A DNA stretch of 64,000 nucleotides from Ustilaginoidea virens (taxonomy: Eukaryota > Ascomycota > Sordariomycetes > Hypocreales > Clavicipitaceae). The DNA is taken from positions 6,696,001 through 6,760,000 of the forward strand of contig NC_057316.1 in NCBI RefSeq assembly GCF_000687475.1, written 5' to 3'. Of this stretch, positions 32,590 to 43,697 are shown piece after piece. The notes beneath the pieces are model-generated. The model saw only the letters and a program-made list of their open reading frames with translations. It did not search any database and was not told where the DNA came from. The first letter of the stretch is position 1, and every line of letters begins with the position of its first letter. Both the position numbers and the translations under genes were made by a program.

Positions 32590-34013
32590 ATGGCTGATCA
32601 TGATCAGGCTGACGAACACAGTCAAGCGGACTCGGCCAAGGTCCCGACGGCAAAATGGGGTGCGGCTTGCGCCGCTTGCGCCATGGCCAAGGCCAAGTGC
32701 ATTCGGTCCAGTCCCGACGCGGGAGCAAAGTGCGACAGGTAGGACTGCCGATGGAATTGCCGGTTTCATTTCTACCTGGGTTGACCCTCATCATCCCTGC
32801 TCAAGGTTTCCTTCCTTTTCGCTGGCTGTGCTTGGGGTTGCTGCTGCTGGGCGCAAAACTGCCCTGCCCTGCCCTGCCCTGCCCAGTGCCGGCTCTTGGA
32901 CTCGGGCATGTGGGTCTGGCGGCCAACGAACCCTTGGCTAATGTATGTTACATCGAGTCAATAGGTGCCAGCGACTGCGTAAAGAATGCACGGGACAGGT
33001 TCATCGGCCGCGCAAGAAGCGGCAGGCAAAGCCATCGTGAGTTATGTCATCTTGCTGTCTCGTCTGCCGGCCCACTCGGCTCATTCTCCGTGCCATTGCC
33101 ATCTCGCTGCCTCACCCGGTATGCCACGGCTGCTCCCGCGCGGTCCGCGACAGCCGGCGGGCGGGCGGGCGGTGGATGCACCGACGTGCTGCAACGTTTG
33201 ATGGCTGCTAGTTGACGGCTGCTAATTGACGCTTGCCAGTCGAACTGCTCAAATAGAAGAGAGACTCAACGGCCTTGTCAACCTCCTTCAGGCCTCTGGG
33301 GAACTGTCTCACACCAACGGCCGCTCCTCGCTCACCACTCTGAGCGATGTTGCTGCCAGAGAACACACGGCCATGGCGCAAGATACGCCGTCGGCAAGCT
33401 CTGCCGCCTCCGGCCATGCCTCCACAAGCTCCTGGGTCATCCCCGAGACGTATAATATACATGGGATTCCGGGATGCCTCTGTCGCCCAGAGCCCGGCAT
33501 TGCCCCCCCTCCCCCCGATCCCGACGACGTGCTTCTGGAGTGTTTCCGGACGCAGTTGCAGCCGGCCTTTCCTTTCGTCATCGTTCCCCCATCAGTCAGT
33601 GCTGCCGAGTTGCAGACGTCGATGCCATTTTTGATGGCTGCCATCAGGATGGTCACCTCTGTCAAGAGCTGTAGGTCTATGAGCGCGCAGATGTTCCGAC
33701 TGGTGAGCCACGTTGCCGACCGCGTTCTCTTGCAATCAGCGCGGTCTCTCGAGATCTTACAAGGTATCGTCGTCATGATCGCCTGGCATCACTATCACTG
33801 CCTCATGCATTCTCAGGTGAATAACCTGCTGGCCTTGGCATCAAGCATGGTTGCCGATCTTGGCCTGAACTGCGTCCCGGTAGTGCGTGACCAGGCGAGA
33901 ATTGTGGTCGGAATGCCAGCTGAACCTTCTGGCCGCACAAACGATGAAAGGAGAGCGCTTCTTGCCGTTTGGTTTTTGACATGCAAGTAAGTTCTTTCCG
34001 GATTCGAGTACCG

Positions 34014-34060
<47 letters not shown>

Positions 34061-35443
34061 AAAAAGACGTCTGACCAAGGTCGAACAGTTTGTCTCTCAC
34101 GTGCAGCAGGATAGAGCCCTTAAAGTATACACCCTACATCCAGAACTGCATCCGCGTGCTGGAAAACGAGAGAGAATACGAATCAGATATGGCCCTTGTC
34201 TATATGGTTCGGATTCAGCGTTTAACCGAGCGCATCGTCGAGATTACTGCCAAGGATAGGGGCGAGGAAGAGATTCCTGGTATTCCGTCAGCCCCCATGT
34301 CAGCATACATACCAGCATTGCAGAGTGAAATAGACAGGCTCCGTAGTAGGCTGCCTCCGAAGCTTCGAAACGACAGTACGTGAGCAATCGTTGGGCACGT
34401 CTTACTATAATCATGACGGTGCTTGTCCACAATTTCGGCATCTCCTCATGCTAACGTTCTTTCCAGGCCTTTATCTGAACTATCTCCATACTGCATCGCT
34501 GTTCCTGTACGAACCGCCAGCTGTCGATATAGATCTAGTCAACTCTCTTGCACAATCTATTACCGCAGGCTCGATCGGTCAAGGCACCCAACTTGATAAG
34601 CTCTACCTAGCCAGCACAGCCATTCGAAGTTGGTTTGAGAACTGGTCCTTGATCCCCGCGTCGTCATACTTCCGAATTCCTGTCTGCAACATGTCTCAAC
34701 TGATTTATGCTTTGACCATGTTGGGCCGATGGGCACAACTGGCGACACCGAGAACAGTCTATGAAGAGGGCACGCCGATGCCCGTCAGCGAGAGCGGTTC
34801 CATGTACGCTTCGGATGCTCACATGGCCACCAATGCAGTGTCTGAGAGAAAAGCCGCCGTTCGATTTGGTTCTGGCGAGCAAAGGACGTACCAAGGGAGC
34901 GATGCAGATCTTGTCCAGGCCGTGGCCAGCTTGCAATTGCAGTTGCAGTCACAGCCAGGATTGGGCATCAATATTCCCGAGATCCTGTCAACCATATGCG
35001 AGAGGTGTGAACAAGCCAATCACCTGCTACAGCAGACCTTTCCGGGGGACGAAAAGGCGGATAACAGCATGTGGACGTTCTGCGCCCTCAAAATTCGCAT
35101 CACGCGTATGAAGCTGGAACGATGGGCCGAGGGGGTAGCTGCCGCTGCCGAGAGCTTCGGCAGGGTAGATCAAGGGAATCAGGCCCAGCAATGGCGAGGT
35201 TCCTACCCGCAGACACCATCTGCGACCACGACAATCCCTTCGGGAGTGCCCGTCAACAGTGGATTCGCACAGGATCAGACTCAAATCCAGAATTTCTTGG
35301 AAAACACAATATGGACTTCCGACATGTTGGACACAATGGACACAATAGACCCAACGGTATGGTTTGACGGGTATCTAGACTGGGGTTCGCTGGTAATGAA
35401 CCCCATGGGCACTTCTCTGGGTGCTGCAGGACCTCAGGTCTGA
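32590..35443 (+). CDS. Zn(II)2Cys6 fungal transcription factor 2, 736 aa
   Basis: Five exons: 32590-32738, 32965-33036, 33240-33986, 34110-34375 and 34467-35443; every junction keeps phase. The zinc cluster is CX2CX6CX10CX2CX6C (C27, C30, C37, C48, C51, C58) and is assembled across the first intron: four Cys in exon 1 and the last two in exon 2 (RCQRLRKEC). A basic linker RPRKKRQAKP and a short coiled-coil-like segment (AQIEERLNGLVNLLQ) follow, then a fungal transcription factor domain with VVMIAWHHYHC and EPLKYTPYIQNCIRVLE. Intron 3 contains a 45-A homopolymer. An in-frame ATG three codons upstream (32581) could be the start. The long CX10C spacing is uncommon but known in this class. Confidence 0.78.
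34014..34058. repeat. A45 homopolymer in intron 3 of transcription factor 2
   Basis: Forty-five consecutive A in a 123-nt intron, between the donor at 33987 and the acceptor ending at 34109. The flanking coding frames join correctly, so the tract is intronic. Confidence 0.95.
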
Positions 35444-35710
35444 AGGAAACGAATAGCGGCGCCAACCGCGCGGGAGGTCTGATAAATGATGGGTTCACGC
35501 GAAAGAAAACCTCCGCTGGGAGTAGTAGACGATGCAATAGAAGAGATGTGCTGTTGTTTTCGTCAAGTAATGTCGTTGCAAGGAGTCAGGTCAGGTACTG
35601 CAGCGTTCAATTGAATCCACAAAGGCGGGGCAGGGGTAGCAAACATTTGGCAGCAAACATGAATTATTACACACACACCAGGCGTGTTGCTGTCGGTCCC
35701 GCATTGCGAC

Positions 35711-36367
35711 ATGTCGAATAGCCTCACTTCCTCGAGTCTTGAGAGCTTCCCCGCGCACGTCCAAGGTGCCCTTGACCTCGTGCAGCATCAAGGAATCAGT
35801 TACGCAGGACCACACGGCATGGCCAGCCCAGCCGCGTCACAGGATCCCCCACCATGGTGGACAGCGTTCCCTGAGCCCAGAGCACTCGTCCACGCCTTGG
35901 AGCCATCTGACGTTGCGCAGCTCGTACAAAGTCTCCCATCGGGATTCCCCAGCAGCAGCAAGGGCTTCCTCCTTGTTGACGTGCGGCGTACGGATTGGCA
36001 AGGCGGAACCGTTGCCACGTCAATCAACCTCCCCGCTCACACGCTGTATCAAACACGGCCGGCGATATACCAGCTGTGCAAGCAAGCGGGCGTGAGAACC
36101 ATCATATTCTACTGCGGTAAGCGTTGCGGCTGGCAACACGTTCGCCGACCTGATGATCTGGCAGAAGCCTAATCCGCCCCAATAGGAAGCTCAAATGGTC
36201 GCGGGCCCAGATGCGCTGGCTGGATGCAAGACTATCTCGACGAGGTTGGCGACGCAAGCATGACAGCGGCCGTCTTGAAAGGCGGCATCAAGGGCTGGCA
36301 GAAGGAATACAACGGCGAAATGATGGACGGGTACGAGAAAAGCTTCTGGGGAGAGCAAAAGGCATAG
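35711..36367 (+). CDS. Rhodanese-fold protein with CX5R loop (Cdc25/arsenate-reductase-like)
   Basis: Two exons, 35711-36116 and 36186-36367, encode 195 residues. The rhodanese core is visible as FLLVDVRRTDWQGGTVATSINLPAHTL, then RTIIFYCG-SSNGRGPRCAGWMQDYL and LKGGIKGWQKEY. The active loop is C-GSSNG-R, a CX5R phosphatase/arsenate-reductase type loop rather than the six-residue sulfurtransferase loop. The intron falls inside this loop, one base after the Cys codon. This resembles the small Cdc25-like Ych1/Ibp1/Acr2 proteins. The reaction (phosphatase, arsenate reductase or other) is not decided by sequence. The first ~60 residues have no recognised domain. It ends in TAG. Confidence 0.8.
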
Positions 36368-36600
36368 CTCTAGTGTTTTAGATTCCGAACGCAGGCCCTC
36401 CCTTGACAGATTTCGTTTCCACCCGCGCCAAGGTCACCATTCTTGATTGATATGAAGGGAAAAAAAAAAAAAGAAGGAAAAAGGGAAGAAAACACAACAA
36501 GAAATCTCTTTGCTAAGTCCCAAATTCCGCATCACCGTGTCGTCCGAAAACGCCATACAAGTTGTTCTTTGAGATTCGTTGATTTTGCGAGCTTCTTTGT

Positions 36601-36857
36601 TCATCGGTGGTGGTGCTGCCTGTCGTCGCCTCCGATCCTGTCTAGCGCCTCCATCATGACGACCGAGTTTCCGCGAATGACCTGTCTTTGGCATCAGTCT
36701 GCAGTCCAAGAGGCTGAGTTGCGGAGGAGCCCTCGTCAGTCGTCACGTACAACCATGCCGATCTTGACCTTTTCCCCGCCCTCCTTCTCTTCAACGGCTT
36801 CGTCGAGGACAATGTTCAAGAAGACCTGCCGCCGTTAGTAATGGGGGGAGCGCACTT

Positions 36858-36892
<35 letters not shown>

Positions 36893-37115
36893 GTTCCCTT
36901 TACCAAACACTGGTTGAACTTACATCGTACCCGCGCAAGACTCCAATCACCTTGCGGCTGCCATTTAATTGCACGAAAAGCCGCTTCTCGAGATACTGGG
37001 GTTCCGGGGGTTAGCCGCGCCGTCCAAGTGCATCGTGGACTTGATTCGCGAACAAGTCAGGTGAAGTTCCATGAAACTTGCGTACCTTTTTCAGCTCAGG
37101 TTGAGCGGGCGCCAT
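36601..37115 (-). CDS. SMX2: Small nuclear ribonucleoprotein SmG
   Basis: Four tiny exons assemble to 85 residues: 37115-37086, 36995-36924, 36825-36751 and 36681-36601. All junctions are phase 0 at GT/AG sites. The product begins MAPAQPELKKYLEKRLFVQL, carries the Sm1 motif (NGSRKVIGVLRGYDVFLNIVLDEA) and the Sm2 motif (IGMVVIRGNSVVMMEAL), and ends in DDRQHHHR. This is the SmG subunit of the heptameric ring on U1, U2, U4 and U5 snRNAs. The gene is 4 exons in 515 bp, and the second intron holds a 32-T run on the plus strand. It is divergent from NTR2 with 265 bp between start codons. The identification is strong despite the short exons. Confidence 0.92.
36859..36890. repeat. T32 homopolymer in SmG intron 2
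   Basis: Thirty-two consecutive T on the plus strand (A on the SmG sense strand), between exon 3 and exon 2 of the SmG gene. Confidence 0.92.
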
Positions 37116-37380
37116 CTTGAGCAATGTGACGTTCAAGGCAACAAAAAGTGCTGCTGTTTGAAAGCTTCTTGAGAACGAGTAGGTCTCGCGGGCTTTGCCC
37201 ACCAGCAAGCAAAGCCAACCCGCTACGCCCCCCCTCCCCCACCCCCATCACTGCTGAAAATTGCATCACGTGACGATAAGATAGCCCGCTGGTGGCCGGC
37301 CTGCGTCACTGCTGTTTCAACCGCCCCGGAACGGCGCGACATGCCGCACCGTTTATTAGCTGGCCGAGGCGTTTTCGAGC
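37116..37380. promoter_or_regulatory. SmG-NTR2 divergent promoter with TCACGTGA box
   Basis: The 265 bp between the two ATGs contain a perfect 8-nt palindrome TCACGTGA at 37266-37273, an E-box of the Cbf1/bHLH type. No TATA is evident. The arrangement implies a bidirectional promoter; regulation by the E-box is inferred. Confidence 0.55.
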
Positions 37381-38859
37381 ATGAGTTCGTTCGGGGCGAA
37401 GCGCAAAGCCAAGGTGATCAAGGTCGATGAAGAGGAGGGCTCGAGCGGCGGCTCCTCTGCGGGGGTCGAGGCGCATGGAGCCAAGGAGGGTGAGTTGTGC
37501 CGAGTTCTCTGATTGCTGATCGGATTCAGATGGCTGACTGGACCTCGCTACGGCATAGAGCCTACCAAGCCGCCCCTGCTCGGCTCCAAAGCAGGGAGAA
37601 AGCCTTTCCGGCAGTCAGGCTTGCGCAAGACATTCAGCGTCGCAGGCGGAGACGACCCCGGCGCGGCGGGCAGCCGACCGGACGGGGAGGAAGACAGCGA
37701 CGGGCCGGTTGTTGTCCGACCGAGCGTGAATCGCCACGGCTCCGCGAAACAGAAGCCAAAGGGCGCAAAGCCGCGCCTGTCGTTCGGTGGCGATCCCGAG
37801 AACGGCAATGGCAACTCTGAAGAGTCGACGGCGTCTCGGACACTCGGTCTCGGCAAGAGGGCCCTCGAGAACAGCGCGGCCAGGCGAGGCATTGCTCTGC
37901 GCACGCTGCCAGCTAGGTCGGCAGAGGGAGACGACCGAGACGATCGACCGAGGTACAGCAAGGAGTATCTGGAAGAGCTCCAATCTTCAACGCCGAGCAC
38001 GCCTCGGGATGTCTCGACACTCCACGCCAGCGACGGTGACGAGATGGAACTGGACCCGTCGGAGCTGGAAGGCGCCCTGGTGGTGGAACTCCCGCGGGCG
38101 CCGGGTCCGGGCCAGCAAACGCAAATACTCTCAGAGGCCGAGATACGAGAAAGGAAAGAGCGCCGAGCTCGGCTGGCCGAGGAGCACGACTTCTTGTCGG
38201 TGGGAAATGACGACGCGGATGGTTTCCGTGGCAAAAAGGACGACAAGGGCCGGCTGATCGCTGAAGACGAGGATCTGGGCGAGGGTTTCGACGACTACGT
38301 AGAGGACGGAGGGCTCTCGCTGGGCAAACGGGCCGAGAGAGAGCGTCGCAAGCGGGAGCGAAAGAAGATGGCGGAGCTCATCACTGCCGCCGAGGGACAC
38401 GACTCGGATGACTCGTCGGATAGCGACGCCGAGAGGCGCATAGCTTACGAGGCGTCGCAGAGCAAGGCCGGCCTGGATGGTCTAAAGAAGCCTCAGATAG
38501 ATGCCTCGGAGGAGCGACTCCAGGTCCCATCGAAGATCACGCCTCTCCCCGACTTGGGTGCGTGTCTGACGAGACTACGGGCTACGCTCCAAGGCATGGA
38601 GAGCGAACTAAAGGCTAAAAGCGCCGGCCTGGAGCAGCTGCGCAAGGAAAGGCAAGATGTGGATAAGCGGAAAGCAGAGGTGCAGGCTCTTCTGGACGAG
38701 ACCGGGAAGAAGTACCAAGAGGCCATGATGCGAGGAAAGATGGACCCCAATGCGGCGAGCCAACAAGGGCCTGGGATTGATATACTTGGTGATCGAGGGC
38801 TGGATAGCCTCGGGACTACGCCCAGCACGTTGGAACCAGTCGGGACAGATGTGTTATAG
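37381..38859 (+). CDS. NTR2: Ntr2-like spliceosome disassembly factor
   Basis: Two exons, 37381-37489 and 37559-38859, encode 469 residues (GAKE-EPTKPPLL across the junction). The protein is charged and largely disordered at first (FGAKRKAKVIKVDEEEG, LRKTFSVAGG). It then shows the family core: RPRYSKEYLEELQSSTPSTPR, LSEAEIRERKERRARLAEEHDFLSVG, a long acidic/basic helical stretch (KRAERERRKRERKKMAELI), and a coiled coil (about 375-435). This matches the nineteen complex-related protein 2 (NTR2) domain, a partner of Ntr1 and Prp43 in releasing lariat introns and disassembling spliceosomes. It sits head-to-head with SmG, another splicing component. Confidence 0.83.
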
Positions 38860-38955
38860 CGCCGAATGAAAGCCTGTCGTCATGTACAAAGTAGCAAAGG
38901 AGACAAATTGTGGCGCGTGCAGAATTATCCCCCGGGCAGGTAGCTTTGCTGTCTT

Positions 38956-40434
38956 TCAAAGAATCTTTGCATGCTCATCGAACCCGCTAAACACCAGTCC
39001 CTTGTCAATGTCTCCGAAAAGAACACTCCACATATCACGCACCCAGTGGGTGCGTCCATACCAAGGATCATGACCCGTGACTTTGGGGATTCGACCCGCT
39101 GCTTTGACAAAGTAGTTGCTATTCATGTCCACGGCCAGTTTCCTGGGCAGGTCCTTGCGTTTCGGCAACACGGGCATGACCTTGGCGGCCTTCTTTTCTT
39201 CTTTTCGTTTGATGACACGCACTAGAAGCCTCGCAATAGCTTCTGCGCCAGGCGTCCACGACTGCAGCACGTATCCGAGCACGTAACCCATGTTGGGCAG
39301 CGAGTCGAGCATGGACCCCCGCCAAGTATAGTGATTGCCCGGTTCGATGCGGACGCCGTTGACCTTGGCCGATATGCCGCTCATGAGCTCAAAGTAGAGC
39401 CCCGTAGCAGTGATGATGACGTCTGCATGGAGCCTCCGACCCGACTGCAGCACCACAGCATCACTGGTCACAGTGTCAATGGTGTCAGTCACCAGCTCTA
39501 TGTTGTCCCGGTGCATGGCCTGGAAGAAGTCTCCGTCCGGGCAGAGACATAGTCTTTGCCGGAGCGGCTCATATCGCGGCTTGAAATGAACGTCGACAGG
39601 GCAATCGTTTGGCAAAGCGCTTTTGGCGTCTCGTCGGAGACTGAACCGGGCAATGCTCGGGAAACGAAGCGCCAGCTGTGTGATGAGCATTTCAAGGACA
39701 ATGTCCTTCCACCAGCATATCTTGTGGGCAAGACTGATGGGCAGTATCATCCGCAACAGGGAATCAACCCACGACGTCCGCGGAACAGCGGCCGCGTAGT
39801 TGGGGCTCCTCTGAACCATGGTAAGATGGCCGACTTTGTCGGCCAGGGCGGGGACAATGGTAAACGCAGTGGCTCCGGAACCGACCAGCACAACGCGTTT
39901 GCCGGAACAGTCCAGATCCTCCGGCCACCACTGCGGGTGAGCCACGGTTCCTTTGAAATTGCCTATGCCTGGGATCGTGGCCGGCATGGCCTGATCATAC
40001 GAGTAGTACCCCGTGCAGGCAATCACAAAATCCGCCGCAAAAATCATTACTCTGCCTTGGTTCTCCACGGTCAGCCTCCAGAAGCCATCTTGGTCGCGCC
40101 ACTCAGCATCGGTGACTAGGTGGTTGAACCGGATCCGGTCGTATGTGCCATCCCTCTTGGCGGCGTCGGTGATGTAGTCGACGATTTCCCAGGCCGAGGC
40201 GATCTTGTGCGCGTGTGGCCAGGGATGCCATCTGAATCCAAACGTGGTCATGTAGGAATCGGATCGGAAGCCTGGGAATTTGAAAAAGCTCCATGTTCCC
40301 CCCAGAACGGATCGACCCTCGAGTATGGTGAAGTCGTGGTCGGGGAGCTGCTCGCGGAGGACGTGGGCTGTGCAGATGCCGGAGAGGCCAGCTCCGAGGA
40401 TAATGACATGGTGATGTTCTGCTATAGTTTCCAT
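38956..40434 (-). CDS. FAD-dependent monooxygenase, Baeyer-Villiger-like
   Basis: Intronless, 492 residues. The FAD-binding GxGxxG is at residues 14-19 (IILGAGLSGICTA). The fingerprint FKGTVAHPQWWP (160-171) matches FxGxxxHxxxW(P/D), the hallmark of Baeyer-Villiger monooxygenases. The NADPH-binding loop VVLVGSGATAFTI (182-194) follows. ATG motif-like IITATGLYFELM appears near 345. It resembles the EthA-type branch that oxidises ketones or sulfides. The substrate is unknown and no biosynthetic backbone gene is nearby. The 1.25-kb upstream region is shared with STI1. Confidence 0.87.
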   Translation of the reverse strand: METIAEHHHVIILGAGLSGICTAHVLREQLPDHDFTILEGRSVLGGTWSFFKFPGFRSDSYMTTFGFRWHPWPHAHKIASAWEIVDYITDAAKRDGTYDRIRFNHLVTDAEWRDQDGFWRLTVENQGRVMIFAADFVIACTGYYSYDQAMPATIPGIGNFKGTVAHPQWWPEDLDCSGKRVVLVGSGATAFTIVPALADKVGHLTMVQRSPNYAAAVPRTSWVDSLLRMILPISLAHKICWWKDIVLEMLITQLALRFPSIARFSLRRDAKSALPNDCPVDVHFKPRYEPLRQRLCLCPDGDFFQAMHRDNIELVTDTIDTVTSDAVVLQSGRRLHADVIITATGLYFELMSGISAKVNGVRIEPGNHYTWRGSMLDSLPNMGYVLGYVLQSWTPGAEAIARLLVRVIKRKEEKKAAKVMPVLPKRKDLPRKLAVDMNSNYFVKAAGRIPKVTGHDPWYGRTHWVRDMWSVLFGDIDKGLVFSGFDEHAKIL

Positions 40435-41685
40435 CTCAAGCCCCCGCGCGAATCTTTTCCTGAGGAGGAGTCGAAGCGGACAAAGCCAGTCAGAGGGAGA
40501 GGGTGCGAGGAGAGGTCCATTTCCACGTGGGACGGGTCTGGGGCAGTTTAAGCTCGCCGCTTGTCTAGGTCCCTGCTTGCAATCTGATGGTTCCCATCAA
40601 GATGCTGAAAGCAGGAGGTGCGGAAGAGTTTATGCTGGTTTGATAAGGCAAGTCAATCGGATATGGAAGGAAGGATTTCGTTTGATTGGGCTTAGCGATC
40701 CTAGGTTAGGGACCTACCAGGAGGTAGGTATAGGTGCTGCAGGTACATTGTACCTACCTGTTGCCGGCACAAATTCCCGGTTCGTCAGAAACCCTCTGGC
40801 ATCAAGACTTTTAAAACTGTTATGACTTGAAAGATGTTTGATTTTTATATAAATCGTACCTGAGACTACCAGACAAGAGCATCTAACCGACAGACCTGTC
40901 TTTGCGGCGACCTTTGATTGGCCGGACAACAATAGGTTGCGCAGACAGTTTCATTGCACAGTCTGGGAATCTGACATTGGACAAGTCACCACTACAAGAG
41001 AGTCAGCGTAGAGGCTCCGGCAAGTACAAAGCCAACGTTGCCATGTGTAGGGCGCCCGTCGAGTTCTCGATAGAAACGAATGCCATATTGGCCACAGTCA
41101 GCCAAACTAAACGGGCGGTACACTTGGGCTTCGATTTGGCTACTGTCCTTGGCTTAAAGATGTCGTTTGACCTTTCCCCTTGTGCCTCCCCCCAAGACAA
41201 CTACAGCTCATCGCGAAGAGTGTCCAATAATGACAATAGACGGCTCTCAGGCTCCTGGGACAAATCTGCAAAGCAGATACACCTTGGACGAGCTCCTCCT
41301 TTTCGGACCAAAACTTCAACAGCTGCCAGAAAGATGCCCGGCCCGGTGTTGGCGGGGTCAAAACTTTGAAACTTTTATCAAAGGCAACCCCAGGGCCCAG
41401 AGGGTTGCAGCGCCCCACACCTGCTGCGACCAATGAGTTTTTGGCCAAGCCGTTTGCCATCGAATGAGCTAGAAGGCTCAAGGTTGGGTGGGCGCACCTA
41501 CAAGAGCTTCTTCCATGTTTTTCTGACCCGCTGCCTACCATCAGCCCGATGGCATCTTACTCGGCTTCTAAATCGCCACAACCTGTGATGAAATATCTGT
41601 TAATCGCCTAGCATAAAAGTTGTGTCGATTCCATCAATATATCCGCAACTCAACGAGACTTCCGCTTCCCTTGATCTTAGCCACC
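40435..41685. other. Divergent intergenic region, monooxygenase / STI1
   Basis: About 1.25 kb without a supported gene. It contains a TACCTACC-type cluster with inverted arms at about 40720-40760 and a TATA-like CATAAAAG near 41610 upstream of STI1. Confidence 0.5.
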
Positions 41686-43697
41686 ATGGCTTCCGCAGAC
41701 GAGCTCAAGGCCCTCGGCAACAAGGCCATTGCCGACAAGAACTTTGACGAGGCCGTGTAAGTTGGAATCCTTTGAATTTACAACGTCTCTTGGTCCTGAA
41801 CCGGCCAAACACACTCACTCACTTACTCACTCACACACTCAACAAACTCTCCACTGACCGTTTCTGTGTGTCTCGATAGGGAAAAATTTACCCAGGCAAT
41901 CGCGCTTCAACCTGAGAACCACATCCTCTACAGCAACCGATCTGCTGCCTATGCTTCCAAGAAGCAGTGGGACAATGCCTTGGAAGATGCTGAGAAAACC
42001 ACTCAACTCAAACCAGACTGGGCCAAGGGCTGGGGCCGCAAAGGTGCTGCCCTGCATGGAAAGGGCGATCTCCTTGGCGCAAACGACGCATATGAGGAAG
42101 GTCTGAAGCACGACGCAAGCAATGCGCAGCTCAAGAGTGGCCTTACCTCGGTACAGAAGGCTATTCAGCAGGAATCTGGTATGTCCCGTCATTTGTTCCT
42201 TTCTACCCGCGGCACTGGGGCAAGAGGCTAATCCAACTTTGCTAGGTGGATTCGGTGGTGATCCCACTGGTGGCCTTGGTCAAATGTTCAATGACCCCAA
42301 CCTTGTCCAGAAGCTTGCCAGCAATCCCAAGACTAGTGCTTTCCTCGCCGACCCTACTTTCATGGCCAAGCTACAGCAGATGCAACGAAACCCTGGTAAC
42401 CCTCAGGATCTCTTCTCCGATCCCCGCATGATCCAGGTTCTGGGCGTTCTCATGGGTGTTGATATGGAGATGCGAGACTCGGATCCGCGAGACACGCCCA
42501 TGACGGATGCTCATGCTCCCGAGTCGAAAAGGCCGGAGCCTGCTCCAAAGAAGGCGCCAGAGCCCGAGCCAGAGCCCGAGCCAATGGACGAGGAGGCTCT
42601 CGAGAAGAAGAGGAAGAAGGAAGAGGCCGACAAGGAGAAGGCGTTGGGCACCGAGAACTACAAGAAGCGAAAGTTTGATGAAGCCATCGAGCACTACAGC
42701 AAAGCGTGGGACCTCTTTCAAGACATTACGTACCTCAACAACTTGGGTGCAGCCTACTTCGAGAAGGGTGACTACGACAAATGCATTGAGGCATGTTCCA
42801 AAGCTATTGAGGAAGGTCGCACAATCTACGCCGATTTCAAGCTCATTGCCAAGAGCTATGCTCGTATCGGCTCCGCCTATGAGAAGAAGGGTGACCTGGC
42901 CCTGGCTGTTGAGAACTACAACAAGTCGTTGACCGAGCACCGGACCCCTGACGTCTTGAACAAGCTGCGCCATGCCGAACGAGCCAAAACGGAAGCTGCC
43001 AAAAAGGCCTACGTAGACCCGGCCAAGGCCGAAGAGGCTCGCGAAGAAGGCAACAAGAAGTTCAAGGAGAATGACTTTCCTGGAGCAGTTGCAGCTTACT
43101 CTGAAATGATTAAGCGAGCCCCCGAAGATGCACGTGGATACAGCAACCGCGCTGCTGCTTTTATCAAGCTATTCGAGTTCCCAAGTGCTGTCGATGATTG
43201 CAACACAGCCATCAAGAAGGACCCCAAGTTCATCCGAGCATACATTCGCAAGGCTCAGGCATACTTTGGAATGCGCAAGTACTCGGATTGCGTGGATGCT
43301 TGTGCCGAAGCTCACCAGGTTGATCTTGAGTATCACCAAGGTGCAAATGCTCGCGAGATTGAGCAGCAGCAACAAAAGGCATTCGGCGCCATGTACTCTG
43401 CTCGTGACAACGAGACGGAAGAGCAAACGCGTGAGCGATTAATGAAGGACCCTGATGTAAGTACATGCGCAGTTTCTTTCCGAACTCTCATCTGGACACC
43501 CTTTTTTTTTTTTTTTTTTGTGCTGACCTAGTCGAACCTAGATCATGAATATCATGCAGGATCCTGTCATGCAGACCATCTTGCAGCAAGCCCAGTCCGA
43601 TCCCATGGCTCTGCAGGACCACATGAAGAATCCTGGAGTCCGGTCCAAGATCCAGAAACTCATGGCTGCGGGCGTCATTCGAGTCGGTGGTCGATGA
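41686..43697 (+). CDS. STI1: Hsp70/Hsp90 co-chaperone Sti1 (Hop)
   Basis: Four exons: 41686-41756, 41880-42178, 42246-43456 and 43542-43697; total 578 residues, the usual Sti1 length. TPR1 is at the N-terminus (ELKALGNKAIADKNFDEAV-EKFTQAIALQPEN ... SNRSAAY). A DP1 domain follows (GGLGQMFNDPNLVQKLASNPKT, DPTFMAKLQQMQRNP). A charged EPEPEPEP linker leads to TPR2A (EKALGTENYKKRKFDEAIEHY) and TPR2B (REEGNKKFKENDFPGAVAAYSEM). The C-terminal DP2 (IMNIMQDPVMQTILQQAQ) is supplied by the last exon. It bridges Hsp70 and Hsp90 in the cytosol. The last intron carries a T19 run. Confidence 0.95.

Noticed and set aside
34014..34058. Poly(A) runs as tails of retroposed (LINE/SINE) copies
   Set aside because: No target duplication or adjacent retroposon sequence is visible, and the intron frames join cleanly around the tract.
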